A stretch of DNA of 64,000 nucleotides from contig WHVA01000325.1 of assembly GCA_015179125.1 (NCBI GenBank), positions 62,001-126,000 on the forward strand. Direction: 5' to 3'. Each line of letters starts with the position of its first letter. Position 1 is the first letter of the stretch. The notes under the pieces are model-generated. The model ran no database searches. It was not told where the DNA came from and worked only from the letters and a program-made list of their open reading frames with translations. The stretch is from Gautieria morchelliformis (Eukaryota; Basidiomycota; Agaricomycetes; Gomphales; Gomphaceae). Position numbers and translations under genes: made by a program. Shown here piece after piece: positions 12,405 to 24,793 of this stretch.

Positions 12405-13581
12405 ATGCATGAAGCCCCTCTCTCCCCCAGTTCATCTGTGGCTACAGACGATGACGACCTCGATTGCAAAGTTTCTCCAGAGTGGAGCCGTTATCGACCC
12501 GTCCTCGAATGTCACGGATACCATCTGGACACCGTTCGTGATGTCAAGGCGTTTTACGAACGGTTAGCTCAGGTTTGCCAGGAGATCCCTTCGAAACATG
12601 TTTCAGGGGCCCAGCCATGGCTGGGATACCCCAGCTCGGACGGCGATGATGACGACCTCTGTAAAGACCGTGGACTTGTGAGTGAACCCGATACCGGTTT
12701 AGCCATTTAATCGAAGAGTCGGAAAGCCCGACAACTTGTTTCGAGGTACACGAGCGCGAGACGGGATGAAACTTCTCGTCAAGGCAGTGGGCATACATAG
12801 TCATGAACTGGATGTAATTCAATACCTATCTTCTCCAAGTCTAAGATGCGATCCGGCCAACCACACCATCCGTAAGCTGGTGGATGAGAGTTAGTTGGAA
12901 GTGCACTCATCTTATCTTTCTAGCTATATTAGATATTATCCGAGTCCCTCTGGACGGGCTAGCGTTTGTCATTCAAGAGGAATGGACATCGAATCTTGCT
13001 CATTGTGCCCCTTGTTCACTGCGCGGATTCCTGCAAGCTATACGCCAGTGCATCGAGGTTGTACACATCACATTCGGTTGTAAAGTCGTTGCTAATCGCA
13101 TGTCTCTAGGGCTTAGAGTTTATGCATTCCCACTATGTGGCTCATCTCGATGTCTCCCTTTCGAATATCTTGACAAATTCTACGGGTTCATACGCATTCA
13201 TCGATTTCGAGCTATCTCGCCGCTTTCAACCTGGTATGATTCCCCTAGTACGTTGCGCTCGGGGAACCGAACTTCCTCCGGAATGTGAGAGAGGGGAGGA
13301 TTGCTGTCCTTTTAAGGTCGATATTTGGGCCTTGGGTGTCATTATCCTCCGTGCTTGCAAGGCCAGTCGCCTCTGGTTTACACAGAGCAGGCATTGATGC
13401 TTCCGGTTCATAGGCTGCAGGCTTCGACCTCGTCGAGTTAGTAACTCTCACTGAACATATGCTGAGGGCAAGGCCACAGGATCGAGCATCCGCCAGAACA
13501 CTTCTACGGGAATTCGATCGTTTCTTCGTGCCACAGAAGGCCAGAGGGTTTAGACGAAAGTCTGGAGCACCAATCAACTGA
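12405..13581 (+). CDS. Degenerate protein kinase-like protein (agaricomycete type)
   Basis: A protein-kinase fold is visible across about five exons. The N-terminus is acidic (MHEAPLSPSSSVATDDDDL). Then come GTRARDGMKLLVKAVG (putative beta-3 lysine), a hinge and helix region (SLRGFLQAIRQCIE), and, across an intron ending at about 13109, GLEFMHSHYVAHLDVSLSNIL as the catalytic loop (HLD in place of HRD, with the downstream Asn). YAFIDFELS lies where DFG is expected, TELPPE resembles an APE motif, and VDIWALGVIIL is the alpha-F helix. The last join (around 13361-13435) leads to LRARPQDRASARTLLREF and a stop at 13579-13581. An intron near 12661-12718 gives DLFGKPDNLFRG; a 25-bp alternative at 12678 is too short to be likely. 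Replacement of the DFG glycine by Glu suggests altered or lost catalysis. Agaricomycetes have many such kinase-like genes. The substrate is unknown. Confidence 0.75.
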
Positions 13582-13710
13582 ACGCAGATTTCTGGCGGAA
13601 TAATATATTTTCTGGCACGTTGGCGTGCATATGAGTCCATAGTTACTTATACATCTCTATATGCAGAGTACACCTATGCACATCCTCGTACAAATATCAG
13701 CATCATGTTC

Positions 13711-14952
13711 TTATGCTACTTCCCCTGTCACTGCAGTCCCGTCTTCAAGTTTCCGACGTTTCCTCTCTAGATATCGAAAGCGAGCTTTCTCGATCGCTTC
13801 ATCGTTGTTTCTCTTTGCCACAACCCGCTCCATCTCCTCCCGTTCTTCGCGCTCCTTCTGTTGATTTAGTCTTTCCTGTTCTTCGGCGATCTGTCTTTCG
13901 AGCTCCCTGGCCCTGCGCTCGTTAATTTCTCGGCGACTTGCTGCTGCTCCAGTCGCTCGATGGGCTTGAACCTCTTGGCTCTCAGCCGCTACCTTTATTC
14001 TGGAGGCTCGAAGTCCTCCCAACTGACGAGTGTTAGGAGCAGCGAGATTTAAACCAGCAGAAAGTAATTCTCGTTTGTCCACGATTTGATTGTCATCATT
14101 GAGTTCCACCTCCTTTCCCTCCGCTCTTGCAGCGTGTGCAAGCTCTAGGTCTGACTTGGCCGCGAAACCAACGGGCTTCGTGATAGTTAGGTTAGGTCCT
14201 TGGGGACCAATCACAGGTTGTGACGACTGTGTAGTGGCAGTCACTGTAGCTGAATGTTCCTCCTCGGAACGCTCCAGTAACTGGCGATAAAAGTGAGCCA
14301 TGCCCGTTGATGGCCCTTTCTTTGCCTTCGTCAATTCTGTCAGGGCGACCATAAGAAGAACGCCGAGGCCCAAGAAGAATTACACACCTTCTCGTCGTTT
14401 TTCCTCTTCCTCCGCCCTCCGTACTTCAGCCATTTGATCCTTGTATGCTTGTGTCACGAATTGTTCTTTGTCCGCAAACTCGTCCCCTTCTTGTTCTCGT
14501 TCTCGCTGGATCATCTTCTCCTCCGCTCGTATATAGTCCAATTTTCGAGTGGCCGCCGATGTTAAGAGTGAGCCTATGTATTTGGGCTTCCAATCGTGCA
14601 TGTAAGTGAGAGAGCGTCATACTAAGATCTTGCACCTCACCTTTCGCTCTTGTGCTTCGATATCTCGCTTTTCTTTACTTCGTTGCTTAGCTTGTTCCAT
14701 GACGTCGTAGACCTCATCATATTCGAATATTGTCTTATCTAATTTCTTTTCTTCTTCGAGTTTTTTCCTAGTTGCTCGTGAAGTTGCACTGGAGCTCTGT
14801 GCAACGAGGTGCTTCTGGGCTTCAGCGCGGCTAGTCAATGCCGTAGGAGCTGCATCGAGTATATCATCTTCAAGTGATGCGAAAGGAGTAGCTGGTTTCA
14901 ATGACGGCGCAGTGCCTACTGCTTTGCCCTTGAGAGAGAAAGAGAGTTTCAT
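13711..14952 (-). CDS. NSRP1: NSRP1/CCDC55-like nuclear speckle splicing regulator (DUF2040)
   Basis: Putative nuclear splicing regulator. Exons 14952-14641, 14586-14388 and 14336-13711 sum to 1,137 nt (378 aa) with consistent phases. Family hallmarks appear in order: MKLSFSLKGK at the N-terminus, then FEYDEVYDVMEQAK, then across the first splice ERKPKYIGSLLTSAATRKLD, and a highly charged coiled coil (KMIQREREQEGDEFADKEQF, VTQAYKDQM). This is the conserved DUF2040 block of NSRP1. After the second splice comes ELTKAKKGPSTGMAHFYRQL, a less conserved linker, and a C-terminal Arg/Glu coiled coil (about 13,950-13,760). No RS domain is seen. It is convergent with the kinase-like gene (129 bp between stops) and divergent from the DUF4211 gene. 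Confidence 0.88.
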
Positions 14953-15026
14953 GGAACAACCGCTACACTAACTTAGTTCATACTCAGACTGTGACTCTGA
15001 GGTTACGGACACAAATCATTACTGAC

Positions 15027-16958
15027 ATGCCTTCATCTAGGAAGAGGCAACGAACACTATTCGATTATGCGAGCAGTTCATCTCCTACGAAGTGCTCACC
15101 AAAACGAAGAAGGACATCTATTAGACCCAGCTCTAGCGATGATGGTACCGATCCTGAGAAGATTCAGTTCGAGCACGGAGTGAATGAGGTTGAAGAGGAT
15201 TTACCTCCGAGTTCCGTGAAAGCTACAGATGAAGAAGATATTCGCCCTCGTCATTACTCCACGCGCAGACAGAAAGCACAGACCTCACTTGTGATCTCTG
15301 TGGACTCATCTTCATCGGAAGATGGAATGACTCTTAGAACACACCCAGCTCGTTTTCGGCAGTCTCATCATCATGTTGTCGTCTCTGACGAGAGCGAATC
15401 ACAGCAGCCTCGTAAGAAGCGTCGGCTTGTCAAAGGAAAGAGGCCCCAGGATCCAGAACTTGAAGCAGAGGATGAAGATGGAAATTTGATAGACGAGGTG
15501 GATGAAGATAGTTCGTGTCAGTCAAGATGTTGTTCCCCAATAACCTCACAAGTCTTGTTATAATCAGTGATAATCGACTCACGTCTGCGAGATCGGTCTA
15601 AGAAGAGTGCGTTTGCTAAAAATTTGGAGCGACTCCAGCGTGGGTAGCGCATTGATCTCGCGGTTGATCACTCTCATGTTATAACTTTGCTTTAGGTCGT
15701 AGGCGAGGCCAAATAGCTATTTCCGAAAGTGAACATGACTCCGATGGTTCAGAATCGACCGATCCACGAGGTCCAGCAGAATCTGAAGTCTTTGCTGGTG
15801 CACGTCCAACACGGATCATACTGGACCATGACGACGATAATTTAGACGAAGGTGCATCGGAGGAAAAAAACGATAGCGATTTCATTGTTGAAGACGATGG
15901 TGCGGAAGGTGTCCCTGAGCTACCTACTATGTTCAGCATGGGTACCTTCCAAGTACATCTCGTTTCAATCTAGGCATCGCGTTGAGCTAATGCGATCTTC
16001 TTTCAGGATCTGTCGCACCATTTCAAAGTAATCTGTCAACTATTTGTGCATTTAGCGGTGAAGGAGTCACCCGGACGACAATCTTTTGTGACAAGAGCCT
16101 TGAAAAGCGAGTTCATTCCAGACTAATCGCTACTCAATCTCACCCTATCTAAGAGGACTACTTTTCTGTGCCTCTTGCCATTACACGACGAAAACTGTTT
16201 GGGATAAGAGATTCACTGGTGACTTCGTCTATCTGGAAACCAGAATTCAAAACCCCTCTAGAAACGTTTCCTATTTTTCGGCTTGAGCGCCTGGAATTCT
16301 CCATTCCTACTTGCGATGCTTGTCATATAAGTAAGCGTGTTGCGACACTGCGTGGCGTCTTGTCGGGCCACGCATATGGCTCACTCACATACGAGGTTCC
16401 TTTATTACCTCCATCTTATGATGACCCGGCTGACGGATTCCGCACTACTTAGCCCCGTGACGACGTAGAGGAACCTGAGGAAGAAGGACATACGGCTGCC
16501 AACTGGAACCTCGGACGTTTTTGTGCTGCGCGTGCCCAAGTCTTGTGAGTGACAGCCTGCCTCCATTCAAGGGGTGTTGACCAACTGCAAAGCCACGCGT
16601 TCACACACTGGGAGGTATGTTGTCTTCCTGGATCTGATGTGCCACGTGTATTTAGGCTGATTTGATTGACGATCGCAAGTTCATTCTTTATCACGCTCTC
16701 CGCCAGGAAGTGGATCACCTCCGAGAAGCCACCACACAACTACGCATCGGGAAAAAGGATGGCAAGAGAGTTTTCGTTCCGGCGACCAATGGTCCGGCCC
16801 CACCGGGCGACCTGGATGACGCTGACGGGATGATGGACTGGCTGGATGGGCGAGGTGTAATTAATGTGCAGTGGACAAAGGTTAAGGAGATGATGGAACG
16901 CGCTCATAAGCTTGAGGCTAAAGGCAGAGGAGGCGATGAGTATATTGAACTGGAATAG
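15027..16958 (+). CDS. DUF4211-containing nuclear protein
   Basis: Conserved fungal protein of unknown biochemical function, likely nuclear. The first ATG in good context is 15027 (MPSSRKRQRTLFDY); an upstream frame from 14991 starts with GTG and is not needed. The N-terminal third is basic and serine-rich with NLS-like runs (SPKRRR, PRKKRR), followed by long acidic tracts (DEDGNLIDEVDED; DDDNLDEGASEEKNDSDFIV). The DUF4211 core begins around 15,900 (VPELPTMFSM) and continues through DLSHHFKVICQLF, YFSVPLAITRRKLFGIRDSL and the Cys motif IPTCDACHISKRVA to about 16,440. The last exon (about 16,650-16,958) encodes LIDDRKFILYHALRQEVDHL and a charged C-terminus. Introns are short; several exon ends (15,510-15,700 and 16,110-16,160) are uncertain. 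Confidence 0.82.
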
Positions 16959-17144
16959 AGTCGCGTGCGACAGATGGAACATGTACCTTCTGGGTGACCT
17001 GCTTCATTATTGCTCTGGTCCATTAATGTACAACTAGTCCCGGGTACCTTTATCAGGAACCTTTTTCTTGAATTATTTGAGCGATGCTGCTTATAAAGTG
17101 ATTAGTCATCATACCTTTGGAGGTTTACCCTTCTTCTGTGAACC

Positions 17145-20100
17145 ATGTCCATTCCAGATCCCGTCATGCTATCTTCAGAGGTAGGAATGGATCATAATAT
17201 ATCTTATGAGGCACAGGAGGGCCAGGAAATGGCAACAGCTGGGTCCGATGCAGATAATGGCGAGGCCACCATGGTGTCCGACGACAGCTCTGAAGAGCCA
17301 GACGAGGACGAGGAGGAGGCACGCAGGGTCAGGGAAGGATTCATCGCCGATGATGACGAAGATGATGAAGACGAAGGAAGTGGCGAAGAAGCTACACAAC
17401 GCCGCCGACGCAAGAAACGTAGGCGGCGGAACAGAGGTTGTCTATGGCATTCCATCGCTTGTTGATATTGCTGACCTCTTCACACAGCTCTCGAAGAAGA
17501 TTTAGAAGAGGATGATCTTGATTTGCTTGAAGAAAACACAGGCACCCGTATAGCACGCAAAAACAAGCTTACTCGTCTACGGCGAGGTCGTGAATCCGAG
17601 TCGCCCGTGGAGTCTAAAACTAAACCTCTCAAATCCCTTCTTGATGATCAATTCTCTGAAGATGAAGATGACCTCGGAGTGGAACCACCAGCTGCAGACG
17701 ATGTGCGCGGGATTTGGGATGATGAGCGTGGTGCGGGTCGAGACTTGGACGATGAGGTGGACATGGATGATGACTTTATTGATGACGATCTCGAAGAAGA
17801 TGGAATGGGAGACCTTGGTGAGGAAGAACGCGAAGAGCGTAGGAAAGAGCGGCTTAGGGTCGAGAGGGAGAGACGAAAGGCATTAGGCAGGCCGGATATG
17901 GTTGGTATAGACGCAAGGTGTGTTGTACTAATCTACAGGCGAATATATCTGACGCCCACTTTCAAGTGCCTGGGATGAAATTTTTGAAGTCTTTGGTGAT
18001 GGCACAGACTATGATTGGGCGCTCGAAGAGGACGATGTCGCTGCAGTAGATGACATTGTGCCCAAATCTGAGATGCGATACCAGGATGTGAGTCGCCTTA
18101 TGTCCTCTTCTTTGTCCCTTGAGTTTAATTCGCCTAGGTCTTCGAACCCTCCGAAATACGCGCACGCCTTCTTACAGAAGACGATGATTGGATCCGTGCA
18201 AAGGATATTCCTGAGCGCATGCAACTCGTGACATCGTCGCTTTCTGAGTCGACAACGATGGTCAACAATCCACCTTTCCCCCAGTCTGAGTTGAGTGCTG
18301 CGTCTGAATGGGTTGCGTTGCGTATATCCCGCCGAATCGAAACTGAGTTCTTTGTCCCCGAGTCCAAATTCTCTCACCTCTTGCAGCCGCTCATTCTTGC
18401 CGTGCAACGGTCTCTGAATTATCTTCTATGCCAGAACCTCGAGGTGCCATACATTTATACTCACCGCAGGGATTATATTTCCCATTTCGATCCGACACTT
18501 GCTAGAGGCAGTGTCGAACTGCTCAAGAGAGACGAACTATGGCGCGTCTATGCACTTGGACAGAAGTATCGAGCTCTTGTGGAGCGGAAAAAGCTGCTCG
18601 AAGGTGCTTATTCACGACTTGGCGTCACGGATGAGTACTTCGAACACAGTGTACGCCCTGCTATCGACAGCATCGAGTCCGTCGCGGATGCGACGGAATG
18701 GCTGAGCATGACATACAAGGATCAGAGAGCAGACGCCACGGCCTTACGTTTCCACGATGATGAGGAGCCTGAAGAGAGGAAGATGAAGATGCCCAGCCGC
18801 ATTTCTGCCTATGAAATTGCGAAAAGGACACCCTTGGCTCGGTTGGCGGGAGAGTTCGGCATTGCTCCACACCACATTGTACTGAATTTTTCTTCGGAAC
18901 AGAAGCTGACCTTCCCTGAAGACCCTGATGTCCCACCTTTGGTGTACGCGGAACAATACACTGATATGGACGCAACTCGAGGCCTACCTGTTGATGAGGT
19001 TCTTAAGAGGGCGCGCATGATCGTCGCAACCGAACTCGGCCGAGATCCATTACTTCGGAAAGCCATCAGGGAGACTTTCAAGACGGATGCACGCGTCTCT
19101 GTCTCACCGACGGAGAAAGGTATCAGCAAAATTGATGATCATCACAAGTATTATGTACGCGTCATGCGGTATTTTAAGGCTTCCTTCATGTTTTAACTTC
19201 TTTGCAGAACTTTAAATATTTGAATGACAAGCCAGTCACGCTCATGACGGAGTTGCCTCAGTTCCTCCACATTCTTGCCGCGGAAGGCGACCACCTCGTG
19301 ACAGTAGACATCCATCTACCTCCGGAGAAGCAGCACGAATTCCAGCAACGCCTACTTGATGCGTATACTTCAGATAGCTATAGCGATACCGCTAAGGCAT
19401 GGAATGACCAGAGAGCTGAAGTCGTGCGTGAAGCCATGGAAAAGTACTTGCTGCCGGCAGGTAGCAAGTGGACACGTGAGTGGATCAGGGAGGAGGTTGA
19501 AGACTTCCTTGCTGCAAACTGTGGGGATGTGCTCGAGGAGGTGTGTTCATTCCCATGCACCCTCTACCACTTCATAATGTTGGTTATATTATAGCGAATC
19601 AATGTTCAACCCTTTAGAACACCCCAAATGGAGAAAGGCCAAACTCCATCGGTACTTGCTGTGTCATGGGGTAAGGGCGACCCTCAAGTCGATGCCATTT
19701 CGCTCGTGTTTATGGATGATGGTGGCCGTCTTCGAGAGCACTGCAAATTGGATAATCTTTCCGACGGAGACAATCAAAAGGAATTCGAGAGTTTATTGGA
19801 GCGCCGGACCCCCGACGTCATTGTTGTAGGCGGGTTCAGTGTTCAGACTACGGTGCTCGTTAGCAAGTTAAAAGATGTCGTCAACGGTGAGCTCGGGGAT
19901 CCCCTTCCGAGCAATGGCGTATCAGCTGCTCCAAGTGCATCTCAAATGTTGGGTTGGAATAACCCTAGCCAAGATACAGCTGCTCCAAGTGCATCTCAAA
20001 TGTTGGGCTGGAATAACCCTAGCCAAGATACAGCTGCTGGTGGCGGTTGGGGTGGGGATTCTACATGGGGTGGATCCCATGGCGACGCAGGTGGTAGCAG

Positions 20101-22601
20101 TGGTGCATTGGGGGACGGTGCTGGCGTGGGATCCTGGGGAGACGAAAATCAAGCCAATGCAGGCAGCCGACCACCCCCACCAATCAGTCCTACTCGCAAA
20201 GAAGGTCCACCCGTCATTTACGTACATGACGACTCAGCGCGGATATATCAACACAGCAAGCGCGCATCAGAGGAATTTAGCGCCCTCTCTTTGACTGCTA
20301 AGTATTGCGTTGGGTTGGCACGGTATACTCAAAGCCCCATGAATGAGTACGCTGCTCTTGGGCGGGACATGGCTGCCATCACATATGATGAAGACAGCCA
20401 ACAACTGGTTGGTCCCTTCCGTGGTTTGCTAAACGAAGCCTGACACCCGTGAGCAGATACCTAAGGAGAAACTTCTCACTGCGCTAGAGCGGGCCTTGGT
20501 CAACATCGTCAATGCTGTAGGAGTTGACATTAACAGAGCCGTCAATGACCCATACTATCAACTTCTTCTGCCCTACATTTCGGGTCTTGGGCCGAGAAAA
20601 GCTCAAGTTTTAATCAAGAAGATTGTCAAGTTGGTTCGTCATAACCCCCTGTTCGCTGATTCCCAAATTGACGCACACTGCAGGGCGGGACATTGGTTAA
20701 TCGAGACCAGTTCATTAAAAACGCACTACTGACGACACAGGTCTATTTGAATGCTGCTGGATTTCTTCGTATACGTCAAGATCCCGAGTTGAGAGATATC
20801 CGAAAGCATGACGTTTCCGAGGTAGGGGACCCGCTAGATGATACTCGGGTACACCCCGAAGACTACGAACTTGCACGCAAAATGGCAACAGATGCCCTCG
20901 AACTTGATGACGAAGATGTGCATGACGATCACCCTTCTCATGTTATATCGCTCATCATGCAGGACAAAGACAACGTGTCTAAACTTGATGAACTGAATCT
21001 CGACGACTTTGCCGTCAACATGTATGAGAGTAACGACGATCTTAAACGGCACACTCTTAATGTTATCAAGGACGAACTTTTGCGACCATTCCGCGAGGTG
21101 CGCAAAGAGTTCAGGCTTCCGTCATCATGGGATGTCCTCACTATGCTCGCCGGAGAGACGGAACGAACCCTTCGTATCGGGCTTATCGTATCAGCCATGG
21201 TCGTACGAATTCAAAATAGCTGGATTGTGGTCAAACTTGACTCTGGCATCGAAGGCATCATTAATGTCACATATCTGTCTGATCATCCTGACGCCAAACC
21301 GGGTGATCTCGTCAAGAAAGGTCAGACGATACAGGGTGTCATCATTCAAGTCAATGTGGAGCAGTTTCAGGTGGAACTCTCATCCCGACCTGCGGACGTG
21401 GGCGTTGGTGACGCAAGTTTCCGCCGCATCAAACCTGACCAAGAATTCTACGACATGAACCAAGCCCAGAAAGACCAGGACCTTCTCGCGCGAAAGAAAC
21501 GTCGGGAAGTTGAACAAGCCAGACGTGTCATCAAACATCCTGATTTCCACAACTTCAACTCAGCGCAGGCTGAGGCGTATCTGTCTAAGCAACAACGTGG
21601 GGATGTGGTCATTCGTCCATCCTCTAAGGGAATGGATCACCTTGCCGTCACCTGGAAGGTTGACGATGGCGTTTATCAACACATAGGTATATATAATCTT
21701 CGCTTCATAAACTATCAACTTCTGAATGGATTGTCTTAGACGTCGTGGATGAAAATTCAGATCCAAATCTGCAGGCTGTCGGGAGCAGTCTCGTGGTTGA
21801 TAACGGCAAATCGAAGCAAACCTTCTCTGACCTGGATGAACTTATTGTTAATTACGTGCAAGCTATGGCACGTAAGACTGAGGAACTCATGGCTCACGAG
21901 AAATTCAAGGGGGGGAGCGAAGACGAGCTTCGTACGCAATACTTACATTTATTCCTGAGAGTGCCTGACGACGCTGTCTAGATGCCTACCTCAAAACCTA
22001 CGTTACCATGAATCCTAATAAAAGTGTCTATGCCTTTGGGCTGAACCGAAAGAAGCCCGGACACTTTAATCTGGCTTTCCTCGCCAACAAGACCTCTGCC
22101 ATTCAGACTTGGGTTAGTGGATGACATTTCCCTGCGCCTGTTGTCATTGGGCTTACTCGTCTCAACAGCCGGTGCGAGTTTCGAATGAATCCTACTTCCT
22201 GTTCGACACACAAGTCCCAACAGTGCCAAGCTTGTGCGATGCTTTCAAGTATAGGTTGGTCACGAATGTCTGTTACTTGTCTGGCAGTGCTGATGATTCG
22301 TTTCAGACACATGCACGAGTCCCAAAACCCCAGTGGTGCAGGGGGTAAGACCCCGTATGGGGGTCGAACTCCCGCACGTACACCAGCAGTTGGTCGTACC
22401 CCTGGCCATACTACCCCTGGCCACCACTCTGTTCGAGTCCCTCCCCCAAGCACATACCAACCGCCTGTTCAGAGCTATCCATATAGCCAAACACCGTATG
22501 GTGGTTATCCGCCTTCCGGCCCTCCTGGTGGAATGCCGCCGCCTCCGAGCGGTGTAATGTTACAAAAGACTTCTGGATGGGGACAGTCAAGTAACTGGTG
22601 A
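17145..22601 (+). CDS. SPT6: Transcription elongation factor and histone chaperone SPT6
   Basis: Associates with elongating RNA polymerase II and reassembles nucleosomes. The order of domains is complete. There is a very acidic N-terminus with a basic patch (about 17,145-17,900), then a helix-turn-helix/Tex-like core starting near 18,130 (LSESTTMVNN; RRIETEFFVPE), a YqgF-like segment around 19,620-20,440, and a helix-hairpin-helix (LPYISGLGPRKAQVLIKKI, near 20,570). An S1 domain follows near 21,180 (LIVSAMVVRIQNSWIVVKLD), then tandem SH2 domains from about 21,640 (HLAVTWKVDDGVYQHI onward). The tail is a Gly/Pro/Thr-rich repeat (GGRTPARTPAVGRTPG), as in SPT6 C-termini that recruit partners. 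The end is at 22599-22601. Exons are separated by introns of about 45-70 bp. Unusual: the YqgF region holds an insertion with an 18-aa direct duplication and a Gly/Trp-rich stretch (see repeat). Confidence 0.95.
19928..20035 (+). repeat. In-frame 54-bp tandem duplication inside SPT6
   Basis: Two adjacent 54-bp copies (19928-19981 and 19982-20035) differ at one silent site (GGT/GGC) and encode APSASQMLGWNNPSQDTA twice. They are followed by a Gly/Trp-rich run (GGGWGGDSTWGGSHG) and then the conserved chain resumes (PPVIYVHDDSARIYQ). The near identity suggests a recent duplication within an exposed loop. Confidence 0.93.
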
Positions 22602-22738
22602 ATATCGTAGTAACACTGTAGAATTCTTTTTGTACTTGTACGTGGGCATAGGCTACTTGTAGAAATTTCGCCAATAAGGTCACGTGCCGATAATACTTTG
22701 CCACTTCTACTCAACTGTATGCCCTGTATAAGTTCAGT

Positions 22739-23576
22739 ATGGAGATGGAAGACTTGTCGAAGATGGCAAGAGTCGCAAAACCAAACAAGACCCTAGCTGA
22801 CAATAACAGTGATCCAAGTAATTCCACCGTCGAAGACCCTCGTGATATGACGACGGACAGTACAATCACATTATGGACGTACGCGACAGCGACCTGGTAC
22901 GCTTGGAACTTGGTATATTGAGGTGCAATATGCTAATTCAGCTGCGCCAGGTTTGTAATGATGTCAATTCCATTCCTCGCCTTCCCTCGTTTCCTGTTGT
23001 TCTTGTCTTCTACTGGCGAAGGGGGAGACCACCGTGAATACAAATTAACGCCGCTTGAAAGGTTTTTATCGACACATTTCGCTATACTCGCACTGTCCGT
23101 AGCTGTTGGGATCATAATTTCGGTAATTCATTCTGAGGAAATGAGCTATGTTCTACAAATTGATGCACGCCACGAGGAATAGCTCCCTTCAGATTCGCCC
23201 ATTACAGTTCCAAGCTCGAGTCAAACCCGTTCATATGGACACCCTCTTCTCGTTCCAATCACCCTTGGCTTGCTCATCAGTGCATTTCTCTCCTATAATA
23301 CATCGATATCTCAGGTTGGACCCTTGGCGTTTTTAATGGCCCTGGGTGCAGGCACAGCAGGCTTGTGGGGCGTATTCGCAGTGTGTGATGTCTCTTATAG
23401 TTGACTGTGGCATTAACCTGTTCCACGATATGCAGCTGCTCTTCGGGGGGTCGTCATCGACTTCTCGTAAGACCGGAGCAGATAAACACACGTCACGCTT
23501 TCTCTTTTGGAATCGCTCGGCCTCCAGTGCCCAAAAAAGGCAATGGAAAAAGGGACAAAAGGCATATGAACGTTAG
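22739..23576 (+). CDS. Small multi-pass membrane protein, function unknown
   Basis: I do not recognise a named family. Four exons join cleanly. Exon 1 starts at ATG 22739 and ends near 22,896 (TYATATW). Exon 2 holds a first hydrophobic helix (FVMMSIPFLAFPRFLLFLSS) and a second (FAILALSVAVGIIIS), ending near 23,120. Exon 3 (about 23,183-23,380) holds helices three and four (LLVPITLGLLISAFLSY and PLAFLMALGAGTAGLWGVF). Exon 4 (about 23,436-23,576) encodes a polar basic tail, LLFGGSSSTSRKTGADKHTS to KGQKAYER. The tail looks cytosolic and conserved rather than random. Length is about 190 aa. Likely an endomembrane or mitochondrial protein; the compartment cannot be told from sequence. Confidence 0.65.
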
Positions 23577-23838
23577 ACGACACTTTACGTTGTAAAATGG
23601 ACTCTACGATTGACGGACTTATTTTTGCGAATATGTAATTACACTTTGTATTGATGTTTCCAATTCTATGGTGAGTGTATTTTATGTTTACTCAGCTAGC
23701 AAGGCTGTATGCCGCTTCGTCCGAAGATCTTGTCTGAAGTTTCATACCACGGGAGACCTACCAAGGCTATCGAAAAACCGAAGACTCGGAGGAGCCCTAT
23801 GATAAGGATACTGAGTACTGATGTGTCAATCGCTCCCG
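23577..23838. other. Intergenic stretch upstream of the TIR element
   Basis: AT-rich, with no supported gene. Its last bases (GATG, 23839-23842) form the left copy of the direct repeat flanking the transposon that follows. Confidence 0.5.
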
Positions 23839-23842
23839 GATG

Positions 23843-23872
23843 CACTGTGGATAGCGGAACCACTGAAAACCT
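23843..23872 (+). repeat. Left terminal inverted repeat of the 2.57-kb element
   Basis: Thirty bases matching the reverse complement of 26382-26411 at 29 positions; the only difference is C versus T at position 21. It starts CACTG. Confidence 0.93.
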
Positions 23873-24200
23873 TTAGTTTCAACCATTGAAATTTCAGTGG
23901 CTAAATCACTGCGTTCTGTGCATAATCCACTGAGTTTCCGAGATAAAGCCACTGAATTGTTTTCAGTGGAAAAGTGTTCATACCCGTGAGTTTATTTCAG
24001 TGTGCATATCATGTAATTTCAGTGAGTTATTATGGTATTTCCATGTTTAAATCATTGGATTTAAGTAGTAATATCATACAAATTCAGTGTTTATATCATG
24101 GACACTATAATGAGTTATCACCGAGGTTTCATGGGGTAATCATGGAATGTCGGCTCAAATACACCAATAACTCAGTGTAACAAGAGTGGAAATACCCATG
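23873..24200. repeat. Left subterminal CAGTG motif cluster
   Basis: AT-rich zone in which TTTCAGTG or its complement CACTGAAA, or one-base variants, recurs roughly every 20-50 bases on both strands. Examples are near 23,896, 23,950, 23,964, 23,996 and 24,018. The motif matches the end of the TIR, as expected for repeated transposase-binding sites. Confidence 0.7.
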
Positions 24201-24793
24201 GGTGGCTCCCCGCATTCCCGTGATTTCTTCACCGTTTTTCATTTGTTAGAGCCTGAGCTAGAAGGCGGATTTTTTCTGTGACTTGGGCACCCAAAGCCAG
24301 CGGAAGATCCAATGAAATATAGTGAAATAGCAGTCTATTTCTGGATGATATTCTAGTAATAACAGGCATATAAAATGTAAAATACCTGCCAAGTCATTGA
24401 ATTTCTACGGAGATACCACTGTATTCCAGCGTCCGGCGGGTCGGGGAAGGCGGCCGCGAGCGTGGCGTGCGGATAGCGCTCTGCGAGAGACGTGTCCGGG
24501 GCGCACGGCATCGTGGCGCGGGGTGGCGGACGCAGACCTGGTGTGGGTGTTGGGGAACGGCCACCGAGAAATACTGCAGCTACCAGCGCAGGAACTTTGC
24601 ATACAGCTTCGGGGTGTGCATCTCGTTGACCAATGCCGCGGGTGACAAGAGCACCTAGACGAAGCGCGTGCTGCTCCATGTCCAACAATGCCGCAAACTT
24701 GGGGTGCAGCATCCACAACAACATCATTCAGAACACCCGCAGAAAAAAAAACGGCAGCCAACGCACCTTGAGCAGGAACACGCGCAGAACTCA

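Noticed and set aside
12678-12702. A 25-bp intron in the kinase-like gene
   Set aside because: Although frame-consistent, it is well below usual fungal intron length. A 58-bp alternative (12661-12718) also closes the frame and gives a more typical sequence.
15027-15065. QRTLFDY near the DUF4211 protein N-terminus as a PCNA-interacting (PIP) box
   Set aside because: The second aromatic residue of the consensus is missing (Y-A instead of two aromatics), so the match is too weak without experimental support.
14991-15563. Upstream start at 14991 for the DUF4211 gene
   Set aside because: The codon is GTG; the first ATG in that frame is 15027 and gives the natural basic N-terminus.
22330-22450. 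A tRNA-like B-box sequence (GGTCGAACTCCC, GTTCGAGTCC)
   Set aside because: It lies within the coding C-terminal repeats of SPT6 and no cloverleaf can be drawn.
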